Shown here piece by piece: positions 1 through 8,847 of a DNA stretch of 64,000 bases (the first letter of the stretch is position 1; each line of letters starts with the position of its first letter). The stretch spans positions 62,001 to 126,000 of the forward strand of contig NZ_BMWG01000013.1 in assembly GCF_014651115.1 (NCBI RefSeq), given 5' to 3'. A program made the position numbers and the translations under genes. A model generated the notes under the pieces. That model did no database searches and had not been told where the DNA came from. It worked only from the letters and a program-made list of their open reading frames with translations. Source of the stretch: Streptomyces inusitatus (GTDB taxonomy: Bacteria > Actinomycetota > Actinomycetes > Streptomycetales > Streptomycetaceae).

Positions 1-1
1 C

Positions 2-643
2 TCGCTCTACATGGCGCTCGTCATCACCTTCCTGGCCGTGATGACCGGCGTGATCATCGGCATGGTCGGCGGCTACTTCGGCGGCAAGGCGGACTACTGG
101 ATCGGCCGGACGACGGACTTCTTCCTCGCCTTCCCGAACCAGCTCTTCTTCATCGCCTTCATGCCCGTCGTGACCGCGCTGTTCGTCTCCCCGACGGACG
201 AGACCCCCACCTATCTGCGCGCCGTCTCGATCATCCTGGTGATGTGGTTCCTGGGATGGATGGGCATGGCCCGTCTGGTGCGCAGCTCCGTACTGTCCCT
301 GCGTGAGCGCGAGTTCGTGGAGGCCGCCAAGGTCTCCGGAGCCTCCCGCTGGCGGATCGTCCGCAAGGAGATCCTGCCCAACATCGTCACGCCGATCCTG
401 GTACAGGGCACCTACACCCTTCCGAGCTCCATCCTGACGATCGCCTTCCTCTCGTATGTAGGCGTCGGCTTCGTGGAGCCCACCCCGGACTGGGGACGCA
501 TGTTCGCCATCGGCGCCAAGGTCTACGAGCAGAACCCCGCGTTCATGTTCTTCCCCGGCGTCGCCATGGTGATCTTCGTTCTCGCCTTCAACCTTCTCGG
601 CGACTCCGTCCGGGACGCGTTCGACCCCAAGACCGGACGATGA
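2..643 (+). CDS. bldKA: BldKA-type oligopeptide ABC transporter permease (5' truncated)
   Basis: Inner-membrane permease of an oligopeptide importer. The frame is open from the first bases, so the N-terminus lies outside the window; the ATG at 11 is internal. The visible 213 residues hold several hydrophobic segments and the binding-protein-dependent permease EAA loop (around residues 103-125, EAAKVSGAS followed by RIVRKEILPN) that docks on the ATPase. The C-terminus GDSVRDAFDPKTGR is typical of the DppC/OppC family. The following genes are a lipoprotein, a second permease and two ATPases, which is the bldK order of S. coelicolor. In that species BldK imports an extracellular signal needed for aerial growth. 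The symbol rests on gene order and family, not on an alignment. Confidence 0.85.
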   Translation, partial: SLYMALVITFLAVMTGVIIGMVGGYFGGKADYWIGRTTDFFLAFPNQLFFIAFMPVVTALFVSPTDETPTYLRAVSIILVMWFLGWMGMARLVRSSVLSLREREFVEAAKVSGASRWRIVRKEILPNIVTPILVQGTYTLPSSILTIAFLSYVGVGFVEPTPDWGRMFAIGAKVYEQNPAFMFFPGVAMVIFVLAFNLLGDSVRDAFDPKTGR

Positions 644-746
644 CGTCCTTGGGCGGGGGTGGCTGCCGCCCCCGCGTCGCCGGGCAACCGGTCGGTCATG
701 GCAGCTCTTGATGGATAACAACGGACAGGTAGGTGCAACGCGCATC

Positions 747-2543
747 ATGAAGCCCCTTCGCTCACGTTCCGCGCGCGTCATAGTCGTCGCCGCTGCGGCC
801 GGCTCCCTGGCGCTCACCGGGTGCTCCAAGAACGAAACCGGCAACACCAAGGACGAGTCCAAGAGCCAGAAGGACGCGGCCTCGCAGTCGAAGCCGGTTG
901 TCTACGCCAAGGCGGCGGAGTCCACCGGCCCCGCGGCCGAGGTTCCGGGCGCCAAGTCGGGCGGCACGATCAACGTGCTGATGGAGTCCGACATGAGCCA
1001 CATGGACCCGGGTCAGATCTACGTCAGTGACGCGGGTCAGCTGGCCAACCTGCTCCACCGGGGTCTGACCAACTTCCAGGAGGACGACAAGGGCAACCTG
1101 ACCGTCGTCGGCGACATCGCCACCGACTCGGGTACCCCCTCCGAGGGCGGCAAGGTCTGGACGTACACGCTCAAGGACGGCGTCAAGGACCAGAATGGCA
1201 ACGCCATCACGTCCGCCGACGTCCGCCACTCCATCGAGCGCATGTACTCGAAGGTGATCTTCGACGGCCCGCCCTACGTCCAGAGCTGGCTCTCCGGCGA
1301 CGACTACCGCAAGGCGCTCCCGGACGGCCCCTACAAGGGCAAGCACCTCCCGGACAGCGTGCTCGCGACCCCGGACGCGAAGACCGTGGTCTTCAAGTTC
1401 AAGAAGGCGCAGCCCGACCTGCCGCAGGCCCTCGCGATGGCCGGCTACTCCGTCGTTCCGGAGAAGGCCGACACCAAGGCGAAGTACGACAAGGCCCCGG
1501 TCGCCCTCGGCCCCTACAAGATCGCCGAGTACAAGCCGGGCAAGTCCCTCAAGCTGGTCAAGAACACCAACTGGGACCCGAAGACCGACTCCGTCCGTCA
1601 CCAGTACGTCGACGGTTACGACTTCTCGCTCACCATCGACCAGGCCAGCCAGAGCAAGCGCCTGATCGCGGACCAGGGTGACGCCAAGAACGCCATCCAG
1701 TGGACCGACCAGGTCGACCCGACCATGATCAAGGACGTCATCTCCAAGCCCGACGTCAACAAGCGCAGCATCAAGGGCTACCAGCCCTACGTCTGGCAGC
1801 TCTCCTTCAACCTGGACAAGATGAAGGACAAGAAGGTCCGCGACGCCATCACGCACGCGATGCCGAGCCAGCGCATGATCGCGCAGGACGGCGGCAAGTA
1901 CGGCGGCGAGCTGGCCGGCGGTCTGATGGGTCCGACCCTGCCGGGCTTCGACCCCTCGTACGACCCCTTCGGCAAGCTGAAGAAGCCGAACGGTGACCTG
2001 GCCAAGGCCAAGGAGCTGCTGAAGGAGGCGGGTGTCAAGGAAGGCACCAAGCTGACCTACGCGTACTCCAGCGCCCCGCGCAGCCAGAAGCAGATGGTCG
2101 TCGTCCGCGGCATGCTGGAGAAGCTCGGCTTCGACGTGCAGGCCAAGGAGATCGACCGGGCGACGTACTACCAGCAGATCGGCAAGCTGGACAACCCGTT
2201 CGACCTGTACATGAGCGGCTGGGGCCAGGACTGGCCGTCGCCGTCCACCGTCATCACCCCCGTCTACGACGGTGACCTGATCTCCGACGGTGCGTCGAAC
2301 TACTCGCACATCAACGACGAGCAGGTCAACAAGGGCATCGACGAGGCTCTGACGCTGGAGCCCGCGGCTGCCGCGAAGAAGTGGACCGAGATCCACAAGC
2401 GCATCGTGGAAGAGATCAACCCGGCTGCCCCGGTCTACTACTCGAAGCAGATCCAGCTGACCGGTTCGAATGTCGGCGGCGTCAAGTACAGCGTTGAGTC
2501 GAGCTACATCGACATCAACGACCTGTTCCTGAAGAACCCGTAA
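747..2543 (+). CDS. bldKB: BldKB-type oligopeptide-binding lipoprotein
   Basis: Extracellular substrate-binding lipoprotein (598 aa, SBP_bac_5/DppA family) feeding the BldK permeases. The start at 747 is chosen because an AGGTAGG-like site lies about 12 nt upstream and the protein then opens with a standard lipoprotein signal: basic RSRSAR, a hydrophobic stretch and lipobox LTGC with Cys26. ATGs at 708 and 711 are in frame but have poorer sites. After the lipobox comes a charged, Lys/Ser-rich linker, then the binding fold beginning GGTINVLMES. The length fits the family. It lies 103 nt after bldKA and is separated from bldKC by a strong hairpin, so its mRNA is probably made in excess, as a binding protein requires. 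The ligand cannot be read from sequence. Confidence 0.88.
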   Translation: MKPLRSRSARVIVVAAAAGSLALTGCSKNETGNTKDESKSQKDAASQSKPVVYAKAAESTGPAAEVPGAKSGGTINVLMESDMSHMDPGQIYVSDAGQLANLLHRGLTNFQEDDKGNLTVVGDIATDSGTPSEGGKVWTYTLKDGVKDQNGNAITSADVRHSIERMYSKVIFDGPPYVQSWLSGDDYRKALPDGPYKGKHLPDSVLATPDAKTVVFKFKKAQPDLPQALAMAGYSVVPEKADTKAKYDKAPVALGPYKIAEYKPGKSLKLVKNTNWDPKTDSVRHQYVDGYDFSLTIDQASQSKRLIADQGDAKNAIQWTDQVDPTMIKDVISKPDVNKRSIKGYQPYVWQLSFNLDKMKDKKVRDAITHAMPSQRMIAQDGGKYGGELAGGLMGPTLPGFDPSYDPFGKLKKPNGDLAKAKELLKEAGVKEGTKLTYAYSSAPRSQKQMVVVRGMLEKLGFDVQAKEIDRATYYQQIGKLDNPFDLYMSGWGQDWPSPSTVITPVYDGDLISDGASNYSHINDEQVNKGIDEALTLEPAAAAKKWTEIHKRIVEEINPAAPVYYSKQIQLTGSNVGGVKYSVESSYIDINDLFLKNP

Positions 2544-2577
2544 CCCCGGTCCACACCTCACCGGCTCACGGTTGATC

Positions 2578-2625
2578 CGTGGGGGTGCGCGCCAGGCGGA
2601 GCGCACCCCCACGGGCCCTTTTTCT
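2578..2625 (+). terminator. Intra-operon hairpin with U-tract between bldKB and bldKC
   Basis: A perfect 13-bp stem (2578-2590 with 2601-2613, CGTGGGGGTGCGC in the left arm) encloses a 10-nt loop and is followed by GGCCCTTTTTCTC. This is a textbook intrinsic terminator placed 35 nt after the bldKB stop and before bldKC. Partial termination here, or 3'-end protection, would give a higher level of the lipoprotein message than of the permease and ATPase messages. It also argues against the alternative GTG start of bldKC at 2579, which would lie inside the stem. Confidence 0.85.
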
Positions 2626-2665
2626 CACAACCCCCGCCGCCTACCGAAGAGAGCAGCCTCCCGCG

Positions 2666-3643
2666 ATGCTTCAGTTCCTTCTCCGCAGGTTGACCGGCGC
2701 CGTAGTGATCATGTTTCTGATCGGCGCGTTCACGTTCTTCCTGTTCTACACAATCCCCCAGGACTTCGCCGAACTCGCCTGCGGCAAGAACTGCTCGCCG
2801 CAGAGCATCGCGGTCATCCGTGAGAATCTCGGCCTCGACAAGCCCATCACCACCCAGTTCTGGGAGTTCATGGGCGGCATCCTGACCGGCCGTGACTTCG
2901 CCACCGGGCACTGCCCCGCGCCGTGTCTGGGTGTCTCTTTCGAGACGAGTGAATTCGTCTGGGCCTCGATCATCGACCGTTTCCCGCTGACGCTCTCCCT
3001 GACCGTCGGTGGTCTGGTCATCTTCCTGGTTCTCGGACTCGGATCGGGTCTGCTCGCCGCCTGGAAGCGCGGCACCTGGGTCGACAAGCTGGTCAGCAGC
3101 ACCTCGATGGTTCTCAGCTCTTTCCAGATCTACTTCCTGGGGCCGATCGTCCTCGGCATCTTCGTCTACAGCACGGGCTGGCTGGAGAATCCCAAGTACG
3201 TGCCGTTCACCGAGAATCCGGCGGCCTGGGCCCTGGGTCTGCTGATCCCCTGGGCGGTCATGGCGACCATCTTCACCGCCCAGTACACGCGTATGGCGCG
3301 CTCGACCATGATCGAGCAGCTTCAGGAAGAGCATGTCCGCACCGCCCGGGCCAAGGGCATGAAGCAGGGCTACGTATTCTTCCGTTATGCCTGGCGCGGT
3401 TCGCTGACTCCCATCGTGACCATCCTCGGCATGGACCTGAGCGGTCTGCTCGCCGGCGCGGTCGTCACCGAGTTCACCTTCGACCTGGCCGGCATCGGCC
3501 GTCTCGCCGTGAACTCCTCGCTCAGCAAGGACCTGCCGCTGACGATGGGGGTGATGCTGTTCGGAGCGTTCTTCATCCTGATCCTGAACATCATCGTGGA
3601 CCTCGCCTATGCCTACATCGACCCGCGCGTGCGCCTCGCCTAG
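2666..3643 (+). CDS. bldKC: BldKC-type oligopeptide ABC transporter permease
   Basis: DppB/OppB-type integral membrane permease (325 aa), partner of BldKA. The ATG at 2666 (MLQFLLRRLTG) gives the usual short basic N-terminus followed at once by the first membrane helix; earlier in-frame starts lie in or beside the terminator hairpin. A periplasmic loop after helix 1 carries the family motif ACGKNCSPQ, and the EAA-type loop is visible as EEHVRTARAKGMKQGYVF. Six hydrophobic segments are apparent and the C-terminus AYIDPRVRLA is typical. The stop codon TAG overlaps the GGAG site of the next gene, so translation to bldKD is probably coupled. Confidence 0.87.
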   Translation: MLQFLLRRLTGAVVIMFLIGAFTFFLFYTIPQDFAELACGKNCSPQSIAVIRENLGLDKPITTQFWEFMGGILTGRDFATGHCPAPCLGVSFETSEFVWASIIDRFPLTLSLTVGGLVIFLVLGLGSGLLAAWKRGTWVDKLVSSTSMVLSSFQIYFLGPIVLGIFVYSTGWLENPKYVPFTENPAAWALGLLIPWAVMATIFTAQYTRMARSTMIEQLQEEHVRTARAKGMKQGYVFFRYAWRGSLTPIVTILGMDLSGLLAGAVVTEFTFDLAGIGRLAVNSSLSKDLPLTMGVMLFGAFFILILNIIVDLAYAYIDPRVRLA

Positions 3644-3653
3644 GAGATCGACC

Positions 3654-4715
3654 GTGACCACACTGACCAAGACCGAAGACACACCGGCCCCGACCGGGCC
3701 GGAGGCCTTCCTCTCGGTTCGCGACCTGCGGGTGCGGTTCTCCACCGAGGACGGCGTCGTCAACGCGGTCAGCGGCCTCTCCTTCGATGTCGAGCGCGGC
3801 AAGACGCTGGGCATCGTGGGCGAGTCGGGCTCCGGAAAGTCCGTGACCAACCTCGCGGTGCTCGGACTGCACAACCCGAAGAGCTCCGCCGTCGAGGGTG
3901 AGATCATCCTGGACGGCCAGGAGCTGGTCAGCGCCTCCGAGAAGGAGATGGAGAAGATCCGCGGCAACAAGGCCGCGATGATCTTCCAGGACCCGCTGAC
4001 GGCGCTCTCGCCGTACTACACGGTCGGACGGCAGATCGCCGAGCCGTTCATGAAGCACACCGGCGCCTCCAAGAAGGAGGCGAAGGCGCGGGCCATCGAG
4101 ATGCTCGACAAGGTCGGCATCCCGCAGCCCGCGACGCGCTTCAACGACTACCCGCACCAGTTCTCCGGCGGTATGCGCCAGCGCGCGATGATCGCCATGG
4201 CGCTGATCTGCGACCCCGACCTCCTGATCGCCGACGAGCCGACCACCGCGCTCGATGTGACCGTTCAGGCCCAGATCCTCGATCTGCTCAAGGACCTCCA
4301 GCAGGAGTTCGGCTCGGCGATCATCTTCATCACCCACGACCTGGGCGTCATCGCCAACATGGCCGACGACCTGCTGGTGATGTACGGCGGCCGGGCCGTG
4401 GAGCGCGGCAGCGTCCGCGAGGTGCTCCAGACGCCCAAGCACCCCTACACCTGGGGCCTGCTCAGCTCGATGCCCCGCCTCGGGGGCGACCTCGACGAGC
4501 CGCTGGTGCCGATCCCCGGATCCCCGCCGAGCCTTCTCAACCCGCCTCCGGGCTGTGCCTTCCACCCGCGTTGCGCCTTCACGGACGAGGTGAACGGCGG
4601 GCTGTGCTCCAGTGAGAAGCCGCTGCTGGCCACCGGACGGGCCGCTGCCTGCCACCTCTCGGCCGAGCAGAAGCAGACCATCTTCATCGATCAGATCAAG
4701 CCCAGGCTGGGCTAG
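3654..4715 (+). CDS. bldKD: BldKD-type oligopeptide ABC transporter ATPase
   Basis: Cytoplasmic ATPase of the OppD/DppD class (353 aa). The GTG at 3654 has AGGAG 8 nt upstream, overlapping the bldKC stop. Visible motifs: Walker A GESGSGKS (residues 56-63), Q-loop IFQDPLT, signature FSGGMRQR (from residue 170), Walker B LLIADEP with catalytic Glu195, and the switch His in THDLGV. The C-terminus has the oligopeptide-transporter extension with spaced cysteines (GCAFHPRC, GGLCSS, AACHL), a pattern that in homologues can bind an Fe-S cluster. It pairs with the next gene to form the heteromeric motor. Confidence 0.9.
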   Translation: MTTLTKTEDTPAPTGPEAFLSVRDLRVRFSTEDGVVNAVSGLSFDVERGKTLGIVGESGSGKSVTNLAVLGLHNPKSSAVEGEIILDGQELVSASEKEMEKIRGNKAAMIFQDPLTALSPYYTVGRQIAEPFMKHTGASKKEAKARAIEMLDKVGIPQPATRFNDYPHQFSGGMRQRAMIAMALICDPDLLIADEPTTALDVTVQAQILDLLKDLQQEFGSAIIFITHDLGVIANMADDLLVMYGGRAVERGSVREVLQTPKHPYTWGLLSSMPRLGGDLDEPLVPIPGSPPSLLNPPPGCAFHPRCAFTDEVNGGLCSSEKPLLATGRAAACHLSAEQKQTIFIDQIKPRLG

Positions 4716-4729
4716 GGAGACGCAGAGAC

Positions 4730-5845
4730 ATGAGCAAGAATGTCACCCTGCCGCATCAGCAGGGATCAACGGACGCCGGGCCGGGTGAGCCGCTTCTCTC
4801 CGTCGAAGGACTGGAGAAGCACTTCCCGATCTACGGCGGTTTCCCCTTCCGCAAGCAGGTCGGCGCGGTCAAGGCGGTCGACGGTGTCGACCTCCAGATC
4901 TACCCGGGCGAGGCGCTCGGCGTCGTCGGCGAGTCCGGTTGTGGCAAGTCCACCACCGGACGGCTGGTGACCCGGCTGCTGGAGCCCACCGGCGGCAAGA
5001 TCACCTACGCCGGTCAGGACATCACCCACGCGGGCCGCAAGCAGCTGGCGCCGATCCGGTCCGAGATCCAGATGATCTTCCAGGACCCGTTCTCCTCGCT
5101 GAACCCGAGGCAGACCGTCGGCACCATCATCAAGAGCCCGATGGAGGTCAACGGCATCAACCCGCCCGGCGGTCGCGAGACCCGGGTGCGGGAGCTGCTG
5201 GAGACCGTCGGTCTCAACCCCGAGCACTACAACCGCTTCCCGCACGAGTTCTCCGGCGGTCAGCGGCAGCGCATCGGCGTGGCGCGGGCCCTCGCGCTGG
5301 AGCCGAAGCTGATCGTCGCGGACGAGCCGGTCTCGGCGCTGGACGTCTCGATCCAGGCACAGGTCGTCAATCTGCTCCAGAAGGTGCAGAGCGAGCTGGG
5401 CATCGCCTTCATGTTCATCGCCCACGACCTGGCGATCGTCCGGCACTTCTCGCAGCGCGTGGCCGTGATGTACCTGGGCAAGGTGGTGGAGGTCGCCGAC
5501 CGCGACTCCCTCTACACCCGGCCCCGGCACCCGTACACCCACGCCCTGCTCTCGGCCGTGCCCGAGGCGGACGTGGACTCGGCGAAGAAGGACCGCATCC
5601 GGCTCTCCGGAGACGTCCCCTCGCCGATCATGCCGCCCTCCGGCTGCCGCTTCCGCACCCGCTGCTGGAAGGCGACGGAGAAGTGCGCGTCGGAGGACCC
5701 GCCGCTGGTGCAGATCTCCGGCAACCGGGAGGGTCACCTGACCGCCTGCCACTTCCCGGAGGAGCCCACGCTCTCCCGCGGCAAGGACGTCGTCCTGGAC
5801 CCCGCGCTCGCCGCGCTGGAAGACGGACACACCGCCAAGGACTGA
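4730..5845 (+). CDS. bldKE: BldKE-type oligopeptide ABC transporter ATPase
   Basis: OppF/DppF-class ATPase (371 aa), second motor subunit of BldK. It begins 14 nt after bldKD with a GGGAG site. Walker A is GESGCGKS (residues 68-75), with Q-loop IFQDPFSSLNP, signature FSGGQRQR, Walker B VADEPVSALD and AHDLAIV. The spacer between beta-strand 1 and Walker A (FPIYGGFPFRKQVGAVKAVDG) is the longer form seen in OppF subunits. The C-terminal region has the Cys pattern SGCRFRTRCW and ACHFPEE found in peptide-transporter ATPases. It is the last gene of the operon and is followed by a 21-bp perfect hairpin. Confidence 0.9.
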   Translation: MSKNVTLPHQQGSTDAGPGEPLLSVEGLEKHFPIYGGFPFRKQVGAVKAVDGVDLQIYPGEALGVVGESGCGKSTTGRLVTRLLEPTGGKITYAGQDITHAGRKQLAPIRSEIQMIFQDPFSSLNPRQTVGTIIKSPMEVNGINPPGGRETRVRELLETVGLNPEHYNRFPHEFSGGQRQRIGVARALALEPKLIVADEPVSALDVSIQAQVVNLLQKVQSELGIAFMFIAHDLAIVRHFSQRVAVMYLGKVVEVADRDSLYTRPRHPYTHALLSAVPEADVDSAKKDRIRLSGDVPSPIMPPSGCRFRTRCWKATEKCASEDPPLVQISGNREGHLTACHFPEEPTLSRGKDVVLDPALAALEDGHTAKD

Positions 5846-5853
5846 TCCACGGC

Positions 5854-5900
5854 GGCGAAGGGCCCCGGGCCGCCTCACGGGCGGCCCGGGGCCCTTCGCC
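5854..5900 (+). terminator. Strong hairpin terminator after bldKE
   Basis: A perfect 21-bp inverted repeat (5854-5874 with 5880-5900) with a 5-nt loop TCACG sits 8 nt after the bldKE stop. There is no U-tract, which is common for Streptomyces terminators. Confidence 0.8.
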
Positions 5901-5930
5901 ATGTCCGGAGACCGACGGGGGCTCCGGAGG

Positions 5931-5960
5931 CCGCCAGGGGCCGCCAGGGGCCGCTGGGGG
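5931..5960. repeat. Short tandem decamer repeat
   Basis: Two exact copies of CCGCCAGGGG (5931-5950) and a third degenerate copy CCGCTGGGGG lie between the bldK terminator and the GNAT gene. The role is unknown; replication slippage in GC-rich spacer DNA is the simplest origin. Confidence 0.6.
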
Positions 5961-6026
5961 CCTCCGGCGGCCTCTGGGGCGGAAAACGCGTTGCGCGGCC
6001 CGTCGCGCACCCCCGACAGTGATCCG

Positions 6027-6998
6027 ATGGACGATCTCACCATCAGACCTGTGGTCCCGGGGGACGCGCCGGCGATCTGCCGCCTCCTCAACGCCGTGGA
6101 CATGATCGAGATCGGCCGGGCGGAGACCGACCTGCGCTCCGTCGAGGCCGATCTCTCCCACCCCGAAGCGGGCCTCCCCGACAACTCCTGGCTGGCCCTC
6201 GCCGGCGGCGAGCCGGTCGGGTACGGACTGATGTGGGACGACTCCGGCGCCGAGCGCATCGACATGGACCAGTACATCCTCCCGGACCGCCAGGACGCGG
6301 CGGAGCGGCTCTTCGAGCTGATGGAGGCCCAGGCGGTCCGGCGGGCGGCGGGCAACGGCGCGGACCGGGCCGTCGTCCATCTGCATCTGAACGCGCACCC
6401 CACCCTGGACACCGCGATCCCCGTCCGCCGGGGCTGGCGCACCGTGCGCCGCTACCACGTGCTCACCCGCCCGCTCGACCCCGCCGCCGACCCCGCCCCC
6501 CCGCTCCCGCCGGGCCTCACCCTGCGCGACTGCCGCGCCGAGGCCGACCGCGTCATCGCCCACGAGCTGATCCAGGACACCTTCGCCCGGCACTTCGACC
6601 ACCAGCCGCGCACCTACCGGCAGTGGCTCGACGACCTCGGCGAGACCATCGACTGGTCGCTGGTGTGGATCGCCTCCCTCGACGGCGACGGCGACGGCAA
6701 GGGCGACGGCTCCGGTGACGTCGCCGTACTGGTGACCTCGAACCACCGCGAGGCCCAGGGCTGGATCAACAGCCTCGGGGTGCGCGAGCGGGCCCGGGGC
6801 CGCGGCATCGCCTCGTATCTGCTGCGCCACGCCTTCGGGGTGTACGCGGGGCTGGGCCGCGCCGAGATCGGCCTCGGCGTGGACACCGGGAACGAGACCG
6901 GCGCGCTGCGGCTGTACGAGGCGCACGGCATGGCCCAGCACTTCGCCGCGGACACCTGGGAGGTCACCCTGCCGGTCACCCCGGCCCCCGCCTCCTGA
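6027..6998 (+). CDS. GNAT-family N-acetyltransferase, two-lobed
   Basis: Predicted acetyl-CoA-dependent N-acetyltransferase (323 aa), about twice the length of a single GNAT domain. The N-terminal lobe (MDDLTIRPV to about residue 150) has the GNAT fold pattern but a degenerate cofactor motif. The C-terminal lobe carries the acetyl-CoA loop RARGRGIASYLL (about residues 253-265) and the closing pattern GALRLYEAHGM. A short acidic Asp/Gly run lies near residue 217. Tandem-GNAT proteins of this type include mycothiol synthase, but nothing specific to MshD is seen, so the substrate is left open. ATG 6027 is preferred over upstream GC-rich open frame because the fold starts there. It stands alone between two ABC transporter operons. 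Confidence 0.8.
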   Translation: MDDLTIRPVVPGDAPAICRLLNAVDMIEIGRAETDLRSVEADLSHPEAGLPDNSWLALAGGEPVGYGLMWDDSGAERIDMDQYILPDRQDAAERLFELMEAQAVRRAAGNGADRAVVHLHLNAHPTLDTAIPVRRGWRTVRRYHVLTRPLDPAADPAPPLPPGLTLRDCRAEADRVIAHELIQDTFARHFDHQPRTYRQWLDDLGETIDWSLVWIASLDGDGDGKGDGSGDVAVLVTSNHREAQGWINSLGVRERARGRGIASYLLRHAFGVYAGLGRAEIGLGVDTGNETGALRLYEAHGMAQHFAADTWEVTLPVTPAPAS

Positions 6999-7141
6999 CG
7001 CCTCCCTCCCCGCCTCCCGACGCCTCTCCTCCGCCTCCCGGCACCCCCGCGCTCGTCCGTCCGGCGGTCTCCGGCATGCGGATCGCCGTACTTCGGGGTG
7101 ATATTCGGTCCTAAGTGACACTGCGGACCGAGGAGGCGCCC

Positions 7142-8767
7142 ATGCGTGGAGCCAGGCACGCCACATGGGCCGCCTGCGCGATGGCCGCCGCCCTCACGGC
7201 GACGGCCTGCGGCGGGGGCGGCGCGAGCGGCAGCGGGGTCGACGGCGTCGTCAGCGCCTCCTGGGGCGATCCGCAGAACCCGCTGGAGCCCGCGAACACC
7301 AATGAGGTGCAGGGCGGCAAGGTCCTCGACATGGTCTTCCGGGGGCTCAAGAGATACGACCCCAAAACCGGCGAGGCCAAGGACATGCTCGCCGAGAAGA
7401 TCGACACCTCCGACTCGGTCAACTTCGCCATCACCGTCAAGGACGGCTGGACCTTCAGCAACGGCGAGAAGGTCACCGCCCGCTCCTTCGTCGACGCCTG
7501 GAACTACGGCGCGGACCTCCGCAACAACCAGCGCAACGCCTACTTCTTCGGCTACATCGACGGTTACACCGCGCTCCACCCCGACTCCGGCGACCCCACC
7601 GCCACCACCCTCTCCGGCCTCAAGATCACCGGCGAGCGCACCTTCACCGTCAAACTCAGCCAGAAGTTCTCCACCTGGCCCGACACCCTCGGCTACGCCG
7701 CCTTCGCCCCGCTGCCCAGGGCGTTCTTCGACGACCACGCCGGCTGGCTCGCCAAACCCGTCGGCAACGGCCCGTACACCGTCGACGCGTACGCCAGGGG
7801 CTCGCAGATGTCCCTGCGGAGATGGGACGGCTACCCCGGCTCCGACAAGGCCCTCAACGGGGGAGTCGACCTCGTCGTCTACACCGACAACAACACCGCC
7901 TACACCAATCTCCTCGCGGGCAACCTCGACCTCGTCGACGACGTACCCGCCGCCCAGCTCAAGAATGTGAAGACCGACCTCGAAGGCCGGTACATCAACA
8001 CCCCCGCCGGCATCATCCAGACCCTCGCCTTCCCCTACTACGACAAGGCCTGGAACGCCCCCGACGGCGCGAAGCTCCGCACCGGGCTCTCCCGGGCGAT
8101 CAACCGGCAGCAGATCACCGACACCATCTTCCAGAAGACCCGCACCCCCGCCAAGGACTGGACCTCCCCCGTACTCGGCACCGAGGGCGGCTTCCAGGAC
8201 ACCCTCTGCGGCGCCTCCTGCGAGTACGACCCCGCCGCGGCGAAGAAACTGATCGACGAGGCCGGCGGCATCCCCGGCGGCCAGATGAAGATCACCTACA
8301 ACGCGGACACCGGTTCCCACAAGGACTGGGTCGACGCCGTCTGCAACAGCATCAACAACGCCCTCGGCGAGGACCAGGCGTGCGTCGGCAACCCCATCGG
8401 CACCTTCGCCGACTTCCGCGGCCAGATCACCCAGTCCAAGATGCCCGGCCCCTTCCGGGCCGGCTGGCAGATGGACTACCCGCTGATCCAGAACTTCCTC
8501 CAGCCGCTCTACTACACCAACGCCTCCTCCAACGACGGCAAGTGGAGCAACAAGGACTTCGACCGCCTCGTCGACCGGGCCAACGCCGAGAGCGACACCG
8601 CCAAGGCCGTGGCCCTCTTCCAACAGGCCGAAGAGGTCCTGCGCGACCAGATGGCGGCCATCCCGCTCTGGTACCAGAACGGCAGCGCGGGCTACTCGCA
8701 CCGGATCTCCAACGTCGCCCTGAACCCGTTCAGCGTCCCGGTCTACAACGAGATCAAGGTCGCCTGA
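7142..8767 (+). CDS. Peptide/nickel ABC transporter substrate-binding lipoprotein
   Basis: Family 5 extracellular solute-binding protein (541 aa), first gene of a second complete peptide-type importer. The ATG at 7142 has GAGGAGG 5-6 nt upstream. The precursor has a short basic N-terminus, a hydrophobic core and a plausible lipobox ATAC with Cys23, followed by a Gly/Ser linker. The mature protein shows the family pattern: KVLDMVFRGL, the GDP/GNGPYTV region and the C-terminal YQNGSAGYS. Codon use matches the neighbours. Ligand unknown; di- or oligopeptide is the default for the family. The next gene starts 80 nt downstream. Confidence 0.87.
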   Translation: MRGARHATWAACAMAAALTATACGGGGASGSGVDGVVSASWGDPQNPLEPANTNEVQGGKVLDMVFRGLKRYDPKTGEAKDMLAEKIDTSDSVNFAITVKDGWTFSNGEKVTARSFVDAWNYGADLRNNQRNAYFFGYIDGYTALHPDSGDPTATTLSGLKITGERTFTVKLSQKFSTWPDTLGYAAFAPLPRAFFDDHAGWLAKPVGNGPYTVDAYARGSQMSLRRWDGYPGSDKALNGGVDLVVYTDNNTAYTNLLAGNLDLVDDVPAAQLKNVKTDLEGRYINTPAGIIQTLAFPYYDKAWNAPDGAKLRTGLSRAINRQQITDTIFQKTRTPAKDWTSPVLGTEGGFQDTLCGASCEYDPAAAKKLIDEAGGIPGGQMKITYNADTGSHKDWVDAVCNSINNALGEDQACVGNPIGTFADFRGQITQSKMPGPFRAGWQMDYPLIQNFLQPLYYTNASSNDGKWSNKDFDRLVDRANAESDTAKAVALFQQAEEVLRDQMAAIPLWYQNGSAGYSHRISNVALNPFSVPVYNEIKVA

Positions 8768-8847
8768 CCGGAAGGCCCCCGGCCCCCGCGCCCACCCGCC
8801 CCGCCGGACCACCCCTTCCACCGTGACCACGACCCCGGGAGCCCCTG

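Noticed and set aside
762..2612. A 616-codon open frame antisense to bldKB
   Set aside because: It mirrors the high third-position GC of the sense gene, is very rich in Val/Leu/Arg/Gly, and has no domain. Many similar antisense frames exist here (for example 2558-3970, 6614-8830, 11608-13194, 61762-63972).
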